Below are positions 43,175 to 51,793 of a stretch of 64,000 bases of DNA, in pieces. The stretch is from an uncultured Aquimarina sp. GTDB lineage: Bacteria > Bacteroidota > Bacteroidia > Flavobacteriales > Flavobacteriaceae. A program made the position numbers and the translations under genes. Where the stretch lies: assembly GCA_947498705.1 (NCBI GenBank), contig CANMLW010000002.1:186001-250000 (forward strand), given 5' to 3'. The stretch's first letter is position 1. Every line of letters begins with the position of its first letter. Below the pieces are notes generated by a model, which was not told where the DNA came from, searched no databases, and was given only the letters and a program-made list of their open reading frames with translations.

Positions 43175-44431
43175 CTAAGGAGTAGCACTTTTGCGCACCA
43201 GAATAAGTCCTCTTTCGGTATCGCTTATTACAATCACTCCGCTTTCAAAATAAGGATATACGCTCCATACACCATTAAAATCTGCGTTGTCATCTGCTGG
43301 ATAGGTGTCAAAAAAACCAGCTTCGTTAATGTTTTTATTCTCAATATCAGAAATGTCGAGTATTCTAATACCAGCTCTGTAATTAGAAAGATATAAGAAA
43401 TTGCCTTTTACATAAGCATTATGATCTATTGCTGCGGTAGCACCGGTATAAGTCATATGTAGTTTAGGGTTGTCTAGATCTTGAAAGTCAAATACTAATG
43501 TTCTGGTATTAAAACCAACACGTTGTTCATCTAACTCATCTCCTAAAATAAAATATTTCATATCCTCTGTAAACCAGCCTTGGTGAGTATATTCTACGTC
43601 AGAATAGTTTATGGTAGCTATGGTAACCGGATTGTTTTTATCAGTAACATCAGCAATAACAATTTCTATTTCGTTACTACCGATAAAAATTTCTTTTCCT
43701 GCATAATCCATATCAGGGCCAGTATAGGTTACTACTTGAGCATCATGCGTATATGCTCTGGCTCCTGTAGATAAAAAGCCACCCTCATTTACAGGATTTT
43801 TTGGGTCTTGTATATTTATAAAGAGTGGACCACCATTATATGGGCCTGTATTTCTTTGAGCTCCTACGATATATGCATATCCAGAATCTTCATTAATTAC
43901 AATATTATGGGCGTTCCCAAATTCTGTATATCTGGTATCTGATGAAAATGTTTGGGGTGGGTTTGTTACATTACGCAATCGGGTAAGATCAAAAACTTGC
44001 ATCCCATGATCATCGGCTTCACTTACAATAAATGCATGATCCTGGTATACTTTTATATCTCTCCATGAACTATTTGTTGTTGCCACAGGCAATTTGCCAA
44101 GATATATGGGCTCATCTGGAGTAGATATATCAATGAATGCTGTGCCGGTATTCAATCCCATTATCACATATTCTTTTCCGGTAGTAATGTCTGTCCATCC
44201 CCAACTATCATTACCTTTACTTGCTTGCATGGTTGATAAAGGTATTCTTGAAACTAAATCATATCCATTACACGGGTATACGCCAGCCATACCATTTTCG
44301 CATATAGCAGCATTTACCAAAGGACTTGGATTAGAAATAGGAATATTTACATTGTTATCGTCATCACTAGAACAACTATATCCAGAAATTAATACAGCCA
44401 ATATAATAATTGCATATATGGTTGTTTTCAT
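43175..44431 (-). CDS. Choice-of-anchor B family lipoprotein (LVIVD repeats), copy 2
   Basis: 418 residues, lipobox SGYSCSSDDD (Cys20). Beta-propeller built from repeats such as AFIDISTPDEPIYLGKLPVA, HAFIVSEADDHGMQVFDLTR and GIRILDISDIENKN, typical of LVIVD/choice-of-anchor B proteins, which are exported and anchored by various signals. Function is unknown; a cell-surface binding role is usual to propose. It is a close tandem paralogue of the gene at 44516-45847, lacking its Asp-Pro linker. Confidence 0.85.
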   Translation of the reverse strand: MKTTIYAIIILAVLISGYSCSSDDDNNVNIPISNPSPLVNAAICENGMAGVYPCNGYDLVSRIPLSTMQASKGNDSWGWTDITTGKEYVIMGLNTGTAFIDISTPDEPIYLGKLPVATTNSSWRDIKVYQDHAFIVSEADDHGMQVFDLTRLRNVTNPPQTFSSDTRYTEFGNAHNIVINEDSGYAYIVGAQRNTGPYNGGPLFINIQDPKNPVNEGGFLSTGARAYTHDAQVVTYTGPDMDYAGKEIFIGSNEIEIVIADVTDKNNPVTIATINYSDVEYTHQGWFTEDMKYFILGDELDEQRVGFNTRTLVFDFQDLDNPKLHMTYTGATAAIDHNAYVKGNFLYLSNYRAGIRILDISDIENKNINEAGFFDTYPADDNADFNGVWSVYPYFESGVIVISDTERGLILVRKSATP

Positions 44432-44515
44432 AATTATATATCTCGGGTTTCTATTATATAAAACGCTTTAATTGTTTTTTACCCTATTTTTAAGATACTA
44501 TTTGTCTAAGAGTTT

Positions 44516-45847
44516 TTATGGTGTTGTGCTTTTTCGAATAATTATTAAACCTTCTTTTATATCACTAATTATGATATTTCCGCTTTCAAAATAAGGATAT
44601 ATACTCCACGCCCCAAAATTAGTACCAGCATTATCATTGGTTGGATACGTATCCAGAAAACCAGACTCTCTAATGTTTTTATTTTCAATATCAGAAAGGT
44701 CAAGTACTCGAATTCCAGCATTGTAATTTGCCAGATATAAAAAATCACCTTTTACATAACCATTATGATCTGTGGCAGCCGTAGCACCTGTATAGGTCAT
44801 ATGTAGTTTAGGATTGTCCAAGTCTTCAAAATCAAATACCAAAGTTCTCGTATCAAATCCAATATTCAATTCATCAGTTTCGTCTCCTAATATAAAATAC
44901 TTCTTATCTTCGGTAAACCATCCCTGATGGGTGTACCCCACATCAGAATAATTTATGGTAGCAATAGTTGAGGGATTGTTTTTATCGGTAACATCTGCAA
45001 TAACGAGTTCTATTTCATTACTACCAATAAGAATTTCTTTTCCGGTATAATCCATGTCGGGGCCATTATAAGTTACCACCTGGGCATCATGCGTATAAGC
45101 TCTGTTTCCTGTAGATAAAAAACCACCAGCATTTACAGGGTTTTTAGGATCTTGAATGTTTACAAAAAGGGGTCCTCCGTTATAGGGACCTGTATTTCTT
45201 TGGGCTCCTACAATATATGCATATCCAGAATCTTCATTAATCACGATATTATGAGCACTTCCAAATTCTGTGTATCTGGTATCAGATGTAAATGTTTGAG
45301 GCGGGTTTGATACATTACGTAATCGGGTAAGATCAAAAACTTGCATCCCATGATCGCCAACATTATCGGCTACAATAAATGCATGGTCTTTATACACTTT
45401 TACATCTCTCCAGTAATTTGATCCAGCAGAGCTAGGTAACCTACCTAGATAAACAGGTTCGTCTGGAGTAGATATATCGATGAATGCGGTACCATTATCT
45501 AATCCCATTATGGCATATTCTTTTCCTGTAGTAGGATCTGTCCATCCCCAACTATCACTACCTTCATTACCTCCCATGGTAGATAGCGGTATTCTTGCTA
45601 CAAAATCATATCCTTCACAAGGGTATTCACCTGCCATTCCATTTTCGCATGGAGTGATATTGCTTACAGGATCAGGATCCGGATCCGGGTCTGGATCTGG
45701 TTCAGGGTCTGGATCGGGATCAGGATCTGGAATAGGGGTAACACTTACATCATCATCGACCGGGACATTGATATCATCATCTTTATTACAACTTATGATA
45801 ATAAAGAGCGCAAATAATGAATAGAAAAAGGTTAAATAATTTTTCAT
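44516..45847 (-). CDS. Choice-of-anchor B family lipoprotein with Asp-Pro linker, copy 1
   Basis: 443 residues, lipobox IIISCNKDDD (Cys20). Residues about 38-62 are an alternating Pro-Asp linker encoded by a degenerate hexanucleotide repeat (45665-45735), likely a rigid stalk that holds the propeller away from the membrane. The rest is the same LVIVD propeller as the downstream gene (ENGMAGEYPCEGYDFVARIP, WGWTDPTTGKEYAIMGLDNG, ILIGSNEIELVIADVTDKNN). The two genes evidently arose by tandem duplication. A TATATTTG box lies 18 nt upstream on the minus strand (45872-45865). Confidence 0.86.
   Translation of the reverse strand: MKNYLTFFYSLFALFIIISCNKDDDINVPVDDDVSVTPIPDPDPDPDPEPDPDPDPDPDPVSNITPCENGMAGEYPCEGYDFVARIPLSTMGGNEGSDSWGWTDPTTGKEYAIMGLDNGTAFIDISTPDEPVYLGRLPSSAGSNYWRDVKVYKDHAFIVADNVGDHGMQVFDLTRLRNVSNPPQTFTSDTRYTEFGSAHNIVINEDSGYAYIVGAQRNTGPYNGGPLFVNIQDPKNPVNAGGFLSTGNRAYTHDAQVVTYNGPDMDYTGKEILIGSNEIELVIADVTDKNNPSTIATINYSDVGYTHQGWFTEDKKYFILGDETDELNIGFDTRTLVFDFEDLDNPKLHMTYTGATAATDHNGYVKGDFLYLANYNAGIRVLDLSDIENKNIRESGFLDTYPTNDNAGTNFGAWSIYPYFESGNIIISDIKEGLIIIRKSTTP
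45665..45735. repeat. Degenerate hexanucleotide repeat encoding Pro-Asp linker
   Basis: Tandem GGATC(A/C)GGATCT-type units (GGATCAGGATCCGGATCCGG and so on). Third-position variation indicates selection on the Asp-Pro protein sequence, while the array could still vary in length by slippage. Confidence 0.8.
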
Positions 45848-46024
45848 AGCGACTTACTTTTTTTCAAATATATGAAATTGAATAGGTTAAAATAATAATT
45901 TCATAGACTAAAGGCTATAAACAATGATGAAGCAATAAGCTTTGAGCTTAATTATTGAGATAAAATATGTTTTATTTATCAAAATAATATTTCTAGTAAA
46001 TACTTTGTTGCCTAAATTTGCAGA

Positions 46025-47071
46025 ATGATTGAAGATAAAAATACACCACGAACAAAATTGTCTGAATTAGGTGAGTTTGGACTAATTAGTCACCTTACGA
46101 AAAACTTTAAAGTTAAGCATGAAACAACCCTTTTAGGAATTGGAGATGATGCAGCAGTTTTGGATTTTAAAGATAAAAAATGTGTGCTAAGTACAGATTT
46201 GTTGATAGAGGGAATACATTTTGATTTATCTTATGTGCCACTAAAACATTTAGGTTATAAGGCAGTTATCGTAAACCTTTCTGATATCTATGCTATGAAT
46301 GCAACTGCAACACAGGTTACAGTATCTATTGCAGTATCCAACAGATTTCCTTTAGAGGCTTTGGAAGAGTTATATGCAGGAATCGAAACAGCAGCAAAAA
46401 TATATAATATTGATGTGGTAGGTGGGGATACTACTTCGTCTAAAACGGGGTTGATTATTAGTATAACGGCGGTTGGATATGCAAATGAAGAAGATCTAGT
46501 GTATCGAAATGGCGCAAAAGATAATGATCTGCTAGTGGTTACAGGAGATCTAGGAGCAGCTTATTTAGGGCTTCAGGTATTAGAAAGAGAAAAGAAAGTA
46601 TATGAAGTGAACCCTAATTCGCAACCAGATCTGGATCAATATGCCTACCTTATAGAAAGACAGCTTAAACCAGAGGCAAGAAAAGACATTCCAGAACTAC
46701 TGAAGAGTTTGGAAGTAAAGCCAACTAGTATGATTGATATAAGTGATGGGCTATCATCAGAAATTATTCATTTATGTTCTCAGTCAGAAGTGGGCGTGCA
46801 TCTTTATGAAGAAAAAATACCATTAGATCCAACTGTTATTTCGACATGCGAAGAGTTTAAGATGGATAGTACTACGGTAGCTATCAACGGAGGAGAAGAT
46901 TATGAATTATTGTTTACAATTAAACAGGACGATTATCCTAAGATTAAGGCAAATCCTAATCTTACGGTCATAGGACATATCACAGATAAAAAAAGTGGTA
47001 TGGGACTAATTACCAGAGCTGGTGAAAAAATTGAATTAAAAGCTCAAGGTTGGAATCCAATTAAAGAATAA
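46025..47071 (+). CDS. thiL: Thiamine-monophosphate kinase
   Basis: 348 residues. Phosphorylates thiamine monophosphate to the diphosphate cofactor. Typical elements: LSELGEFGLISHLTKNF, GIGDDAAVLDFKDKKCVLST, DLLIEGIHFDL, NLSDIYAMNATATQVTVSI, GGDTTSSKTGLIIS and the C-terminal SMIDISDGLSSEIIHLC, INGGEDYELLFTI. A TAAATTTG box at 46013-46020 lies only 4 nt before the ATG, which would give a nearly leaderless mRNA. Confidence 0.96.
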   Translation: MIEDKNTPRTKLSELGEFGLISHLTKNFKVKHETTLLGIGDDAAVLDFKDKKCVLSTDLLIEGIHFDLSYVPLKHLGYKAVIVNLSDIYAMNATATQVTVSIAVSNRFPLEALEELYAGIETAAKIYNIDVVGGDTTSSKTGLIISITAVGYANEEDLVYRNGAKDNDLLVVTGDLGAAYLGLQVLEREKKVYEVNPNSQPDLDQYAYLIERQLKPEARKDIPELLKSLEVKPTSMIDISDGLSSEIIHLCSQSEVGVHLYEEKIPLDPTVISTCEEFKMDSTTVAINGGEDYELLFTIKQDDYPKIKANPNLTVIGHITDKKSGMGLITRAGEKIELKAQGWNPIKE

Positions 47072-47341
47072 TTAAGACGCTGCCTGAAATGGAGTATCAG
47101 GATTTGTTCTTGCTTGCTTTTTGGCATGAACTGAAGCCAATGCGTTGTTAATTTCTTTTAATTTGGGAGTCATCACCTCTAATCTTCCTCTACTATTAGT
47201 GGTAGCTTGTTCACCACAATGTGAGCAAGTATATTCTTTGATATGATGAGTAACATTTTTAGAAAGAAGGTAGTCGTGACCAAATAGTGAGCAGTAGATT
47301 TTTGAAAAAGAAAACGTGGGGGTTGGGGTAATTTTTTTCAT
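47072..47341 (-). CDS. Small zinc-ribbon-like protein (DUF1660-like)
   Basis: 89 residues. CSLFGHDYLLSKNVTHHIKE followed by YTCSHCGEQATTNSRGRLEV: a Cys-x17-His region and CxxC suggest one zinc site, as in the DUF1660 family of small proteins. The C-terminal part is basic and helical. Function unknown. It converges directly on thiL with no gap between stop codons. Confidence 0.65.
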   Translation of the reverse strand: MKKITPTPTFSFSKIYCSLFGHDYLLSKNVTHHIKEYTCSHCGEQATTNSRGRLEVMTPKLKEINNALASVHAKKQARTNPDTPFQAAS

Positions 47342-47548
47342 TATTTTTAGGGATTAAAAATTCATAGAAAAGGGTTATAGGTTCATTATCAATACAATAA
47401 TACTATTTTTTTTGTTATGATCGACCTTTTTGTAAGAAAAAATAACGATAAAACATTGATTTTTAACTAAATTAACGGTTAAATCGCGTTTTTTAACGTT
47501 TAAAAGTGTATTTCGTCTATTATTTGGAAGTGATTTTGAAAAAAACTC

Positions 47549-48328
47549 TTAACATAAAGATAAAAACCCGATAAGGTTTTGGATATATTCTTCTTTGTTT
47601 TCTAAATAGGTCATATGACCTCCATTAAAAGTAACCATGTCTATACCATATTGTTTTGTTTCTTTTTGGAAATGCTCATAAGAGAAAATAGGGTCTTTAT
47701 CACCGACAAAGAAAACTTTTGGCCCTTTATAGTTTGCCAAAATCATTCCCCGATCTTTTCGAACAGAAACTCCTTCGAGAGCAGCAATGATTCCTTGCAA
47801 AGATGTTTTAGAAGCTTGGTCTTTAATAGTATTTATTTCTAAAGCATATTGTTTTCTGTGTTTTTCAGCAAAAAGAAAAGAAATTACCATACTAGTGTAC
47901 GAGTTTGGATTACTTTTTACTAATGTTATTGCTCTTTTTCGATTTTGTTTCTTCTCTGTACTATCTGGGTACGAAGTAGAATTGAGCATGACCAAACCAG
48001 AAACTATAGTAGGAAAAAGATCTATACAAGCCAACGCAACGTATCCTCCCATAGAATGACCAACAAAAACTCCAGAAGTAACCTTTAGATGATCCAAAAC
48101 AGCCTTAACAGCATGAGCCATATCTTCCATAGTGTGTATATACCCAATACATTCTGTTTTACCATGTCCTAATAAATCAATAGCAATACAATGATATTTG
48201 TGTGAAAGCCGATTCATCGTTTCTTCCCACATTGCAGCACTTTCTATAAACCCATGAAGAAAAACAATTGTCTTACCTTTTCCAGCAGTGTTGTAATTAA
48301 TTTTAGCTCCTTTGTGAGTTAATATCAT
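47549..48328 (-). CDS. Alpha/beta-fold hydrolase
   Basis: 259 residues. Nucleophile elbow GHSMGGYVAL (Ser), oxyanion HGFIESAAMWEETM near the N-terminus, acid in FFVGDKDPIFSYEHF and catalytic His in FNGGHMTYLENKEEY complete the triad. Typical size of small esterases or MenH/BioH-like enzymes. Substrate unknown. Divergent from brnQ with 37 bp between starts. Confidence 0.9.
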   Translation of the reverse strand: MILTHKGAKINYNTAGKGKTIVFLHGFIESAAMWEETMNRLSHKYHCIAIDLLGHGKTECIGYIHTMEDMAHAVKAVLDHLKVTSGVFVGHSMGGYVALACIDLFPTIVSGLVMLNSTSYPDSTEKKQNRKRAITLVKSNPNSYTSMVISFLFAEKHRKQYALEINTIKDQASKTSLQGIIAALEGVSVRKDRGMILANYKGPKVFFVGDKDPIFSYEHFQKETKQYGIDMVTFNGGHMTYLENKEEYIQNLIGFLSLC

Positions 48329-48365
48329 TTTGAAAGATTATTTTTAACCGTATAAACTTAGCTAA

Positions 48366-49646
48366 ATGAGACTTAATAAAGAAACTTTGGTTGCCGGATT
48401 TGCACTATTCTCTATGTTTTTTGGGGCAGGAAATTTAATGCTTCCACCCCTTTTGGGTTTTAAGGCAGGAGATGCATGGTTTCCGGTTGTTTTGGGTTTT
48501 GTAATTTCTGCTGTATTGATTCCTTTGTTAGGAATTTTTGCGCATGCACGATTACAAGGTACTATGCTCGATTTTGCAAAAAAAGTATCTCCTCAATTTA
48601 GTCTTATATATTGCATATTGGTATATATAATTTCTATTGCATTGCCTTCTCCCAGAACAGCTTCTGTAACTCATGAAATGGTGATTCAGCCATTATTAGG
48701 TATAAACTCATGGATTACGAGTACTGTATATTTTATACTAGTACTGTTTTTTGTGCTTAACCGATCTAAGATACTTACGGTAATAGGAAAGTATCTTACC
48801 CCTATTATTTTTATCGTTATTTTAAGTATTATATGTATTGGTATTTTTTCTACCAATTCTGTTGTTATTGGTTCTTCTCAATTTCAAAATCCAGTAATTA
48901 GTGGACTGCTAGAAGGGTATCAAACTTTTGATGCCATTGGTGCTGTTGTAATAGGAGGAGTACTAATTATTTCTTTACAATTAAAAGGAGGGAATAATTT
49001 TGAGCAGAACCGCATGGCCATTGTTAGGTCAGGAATTATTGCCGGGATTGGGCTTTTTGTTATTTATACCGGAATGATTTATATCGGTGCAGCTTTTAAT
49101 TCGGCTTTTGACACCAATGTTTCCAGAACAGATTTGTTATCTGGATTAAGTTTAAAAACACTAGGGGCCATAGGGCAGTCTTTTTTGAGTATTTTGGTTG
49201 CATTGGCGTGTTTTACAACTGCCGTGGGTATTGTAACAGGAACAGCAGATTTTGTAAAAGGATTGTTTAATGATTCGCAAAAAGCATATTTGATAACAGC
49301 AATTGTAGGATGTGTATTGGGTATATTAATGGGACAGTTTGATGTGCACTATATTATTAACGTGGCAGTGCCTGCGCTTATGTTTATATATCCTATTACT
49401 ATTATTTTGATTTTTTTAAACGTGCTTCCTAATAAATATACATCTGCACTGGTATTTAGATCAGTGGTGATTGTTACTATCTTATTTAGTATACCAGATT
49501 TTTTAATGTCTATAGGGGTTAAAAAGGGGATGACCTCGCTTCTCGACATTCTTCCTTTAGGAAACTATCACTTAGCCTGGTTAATGCCCGCTATTGTACT
49601 ATTTATTATAGTAAATACCTTTTTCAGGAATACTGTAGAAAAGTAA
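48366..49646 (+). CDS. brnQ: Branched-chain amino acid transporter, BrnQ/LIVCS family
   Basis: 426 residues with about 12 membrane segments. Family features: ETLVAGFALFSMFFGAGNLM and PPLLGFKAGDAWFPVVLGF at the N-terminus, SPRTASVTHEM, and CFTTAVGIVTGTADFVKGLF. It is a sodium-coupled importer of Leu, Ile and Val in the cytoplasmic membrane. A strong terminator follows at 49727. Confidence 0.94.
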   Translation: MRLNKETLVAGFALFSMFFGAGNLMLPPLLGFKAGDAWFPVVLGFVISAVLIPLLGIFAHARLQGTMLDFAKKVSPQFSLIYCILVYIISIALPSPRTASVTHEMVIQPLLGINSWITSTVYFILVLFFVLNRSKILTVIGKYLTPIIFIVILSIICIGIFSTNSVVIGSSQFQNPVISGLLEGYQTFDAIGAVVIGGVLIISLQLKGGNNFEQNRMAIVRSGIIAGIGLFVIYTGMIYIGAAFNSAFDTNVSRTDLLSGLSLKTLGAIGQSFLSILVALACFTTAVGIVTGTADFVKGLFNDSQKAYLITAIVGCVLGILMGQFDVHYIINVAVPALMFIYPITIILIFLNVLPNKYTSALVFRSVVIVTILFSIPDFLMSIGVKKGMTSLLDILPLGNYHLAWLMPAIVLFIIVNTFFRNTVEK

Positions 49647-49726
49647 TTCTTTAACCTTATGTTTTACTTTGAAAATTAGATTTTTAGTACATTCGCGACC
49701 TTATTAATCGTTGCTTGATAAGTGAT

Positions 49727-49760
49727 AAAAACAAGCTATTAGCTTGTTTTTGTTTTTTTT
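49727..49760 (+). terminator. Intrinsic terminator after brnQ
   Basis: 11-bp stem AAAAACAAGCT / AGCTTGTTTTT with a 3-nt loop and a following T run. Confidence 0.9.
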
Positions 49761-49783
49761 GAAAGCTTTATAACATGTACTAT

Positions 49784-51124
49784 ATGAATAAAACAATTAC
49801 TTTTTTACTTTTTATTTTAACACTGTGTTCTTGTAATGATGATGATTATACAGTAATACCATCAAATCTGGATACAGATTTAAAAAAAATACTGATTGAT
49901 GTTGCTGAAGGAAAAGGGGTTTCCTATTTTATCTTACCCGCAAGTAATGATTATCACAGTATCCCCCAAGATCCTTTAAATCCGATTACCAAAGAAAAGG
50001 TTGAGCTAGGAAAATTATTATTGCATGAGACGGCTTTTGGAAACGTACCAAAAATAAAAGAAATGAAAGCTACCTATTCTTGTGCTTCTTGTCATCATGC
50101 GGCGGCAGGGTTTAGTGCTGGTTTACGACAGGGGATTGGAGAATGTGGAGTTGGTTTTGGGGAGAATGGTGATGGTAGAACGGTAAATAACAACATACCG
50201 ATAGATTCTGTAGATGTACAACCAGTTCGTTCGCCTACAATTCTAAATGTTGCGTATCAAGATGTGATGTTATGGAATGGCCAGTTTGGAGGTACAGGAA
50301 CAAATCAAGGTACGGCATCACAATGGGAAGAAATTCAGGAAAACTTTTTAGGGTTTGAAGGAGTAGAGGTTCAAGCTATAAAAGGACAAAAGGCGCATAG
50401 ATTATCTGTTAACGATGAACTCTTAAATGCAAATGGGTATAGAGAAATGTTTGATAATGCATTTGGTGATGTAGAGGAGTCTGAACGTTATACAGCTATA
50501 AATGCAGGATTGGCTATGGCGGCGTATGAACGAACTTTACTAGCTAATCAATCTCCATGGCAAGATTGGTTAAAAGGTGATTATGATGCTATGACCGAAA
50601 CTGAAAAGAAAGGAGCTATTACTTTTTTTGGGAAAGGAAAATGCTATGAGTGTCATACTGGTCCCGCTCTAAACGATAAGGGGTTTTATGCTTTTGGGAT
50701 GGGAGATTTTGACACCTTTGAAAAAGCACTTATTCTGGACGATACAAAATTTCAAAATGCGAAAAAAGGAAGAGGAGGTTTTACAAAAAATTCAAAAGAT
50801 GACTATAAGTTTAAAACACCTACTTTATATAATTTGATTGATAATGGTTTTTATGGCCATGGAGGAACGTTTACATCTGTTAAAGAAGTTATCGTCTATA
50901 AAAATAACGGAGTACCACAGTCTAAAGAAGTATTGGTAGAAAATTTAGCTTCTCAATTTGGAGCCATAAATTTGACCGATCAGGAAATTGATGACCTTAC
51001 TTCCTTTATAGAAGTAAGTTTACGTGATGATAATCTTGTTAGATATACTCCAGAAAAATCTAAATCAGGAAATTGTTTTCCTAATAATGATATTCAATCA
51101 CAAGAAGATTTAGGGTGTAGTTAA
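49784..51124 (+). CDS. Di-haem cytochrome c peroxidase (lipoprotein)
   Basis: About 446 residues from ATG 49784 (an ATG at 49775 adds 3). Lipobox TLCSCNDDD. Two haem-binding motifs, CASCH (in YSCASCHHAAAGFSAGL) and CYECH (GKCYECHTGPALNDKG), as in bacterial cytochrome c peroxidase and MauG-like proteins, which reduce hydrogen peroxide in the periplasm with electrons from cytochromes. Conserved KFKTPTLYNLIDNGFYGHGG is a family segment near the second haem. Single gene, upstream terminator isolates it from brnQ. Confidence 0.92.
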   Translation: MNKTITFLLFILTLCSCNDDDYTVIPSNLDTDLKKILIDVAEGKGVSYFILPASNDYHSIPQDPLNPITKEKVELGKLLLHETAFGNVPKIKEMKATYSCASCHHAAAGFSAGLRQGIGECGVGFGENGDGRTVNNNIPIDSVDVQPVRSPTILNVAYQDVMLWNGQFGGTGTNQGTASQWEEIQENFLGFEGVEVQAIKGQKAHRLSVNDELLNANGYREMFDNAFGDVEESERYTAINAGLAMAAYERTLLANQSPWQDWLKGDYDAMTETEKKGAITFFGKGKCYECHTGPALNDKGFYAFGMGDFDTFEKALILDDTKFQNAKKGRGGFTKNSKDDYKFKTPTLYNLIDNGFYGHGGTFTSVKEVIVYKNNGVPQSKEVLVENLASQFGAINLTDQEIDDLTSFIEVSLRDDNLVRYTPEKSKSGNCFPNNDIQSQEDLGCS

Positions 51125-51158
51125 TTGGATGTTGGTTGATATTTAGAAAAGAAGAAGA

Positions 51159-51533
51159 CTAGTTTAAGGTTGCAATCCACCATATGTTGCCAAAGGGGTC
51201 TCTAAAACCGGCTCCTCTGGCACCATAATCTTCTTCCATAGGCTCCATAAGAGATTTGGCACCGGCGTCTAGCGCATCATAATAGGTTTTATCGGTGTCT
51301 TTTACATAGACATACATCGATCCGTAATGTGCGGGATACTGTTCTGTAGCTTCTGCAAGAAGGATGGTACTATCTCCTATTTTTAGTTCAGAATGTTGAA
51401 TTTTGTTATTAACATCCAGATTGCGGATCATTTCTTCTGCCTGAAAAATTTTTCTGATAAAATCAATAAAATCTTCAGCTTTTTCAACAACCAAATAGGG
51501 CATTGCTTGTTGGTGGCCGGCTGTTATTTTCAT
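51159..51533 (-). CDS. VOC (glyoxalase-fold) family protein, PhnB-like
   Basis: About 125 residues. MPYLVVEKAEDFIDFIRKIF, SELKIGDSTILLAEATEQYP, and YGARGAGFRDPFGNIWWIAT are characteristic of PhnB-like VOC proteins. I chose the ATG at 51533 (MKITAGHQ); others at 51542 and 51569 add residues with no family match. The activity is unknown; relatives include antibiotic-resistance proteins and isomerases. Confidence 0.85.
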   Translation of the reverse strand: MKITAGHQQAMPYLVVEKAEDFIDFIRKIFQAEEMIRNLDVNNKIQHSELKIGDSTILLAEATEQYPAHYGSMYVYVKDTDKTYYDALDAGAKSLMEPMEEDYGARGAGFRDPFGNIWWIATLN

Positions 51534-51723
51534 TCGTTGCATAGGATAAAAGATGGTTTTTAATATCAACGAAATAGGTATATGAATTATTCTATAATTA
51601 CAGAGAAAATATCGTAAATTTTATCGTAAGAGTATTTTTAATTCGATGTATTTGAGGTTATCGTTTAATTCATATTGTAGAGTATAATTCTCTGAGGCAG
51701 TTGACTTATAAAATTATAATAAA

Positions 51724-51758
51724 AAAAAGGCTTGCCAGATAAATTGGCAAACCTTTTT
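51724..51758 (-). terminator. Intrinsic terminator, leftward
   Basis: 14-nt arms AAAAAGGCTTGCCA / TGGCAAACCTTTTT with one mismatch and a 7-nt loop; ends the T9SS cargo gene. Confidence 0.85.
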
Positions 51759-51793
51759 CATTCGAATTATGCAAAATGTTTAATACTATAGCT

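Noticed and set aside
45480..45824. Rightward 114-codon frame with Gly-Ser repeat
   Set aside because: Antisense shadow of the Asp-Pro linker repeat.
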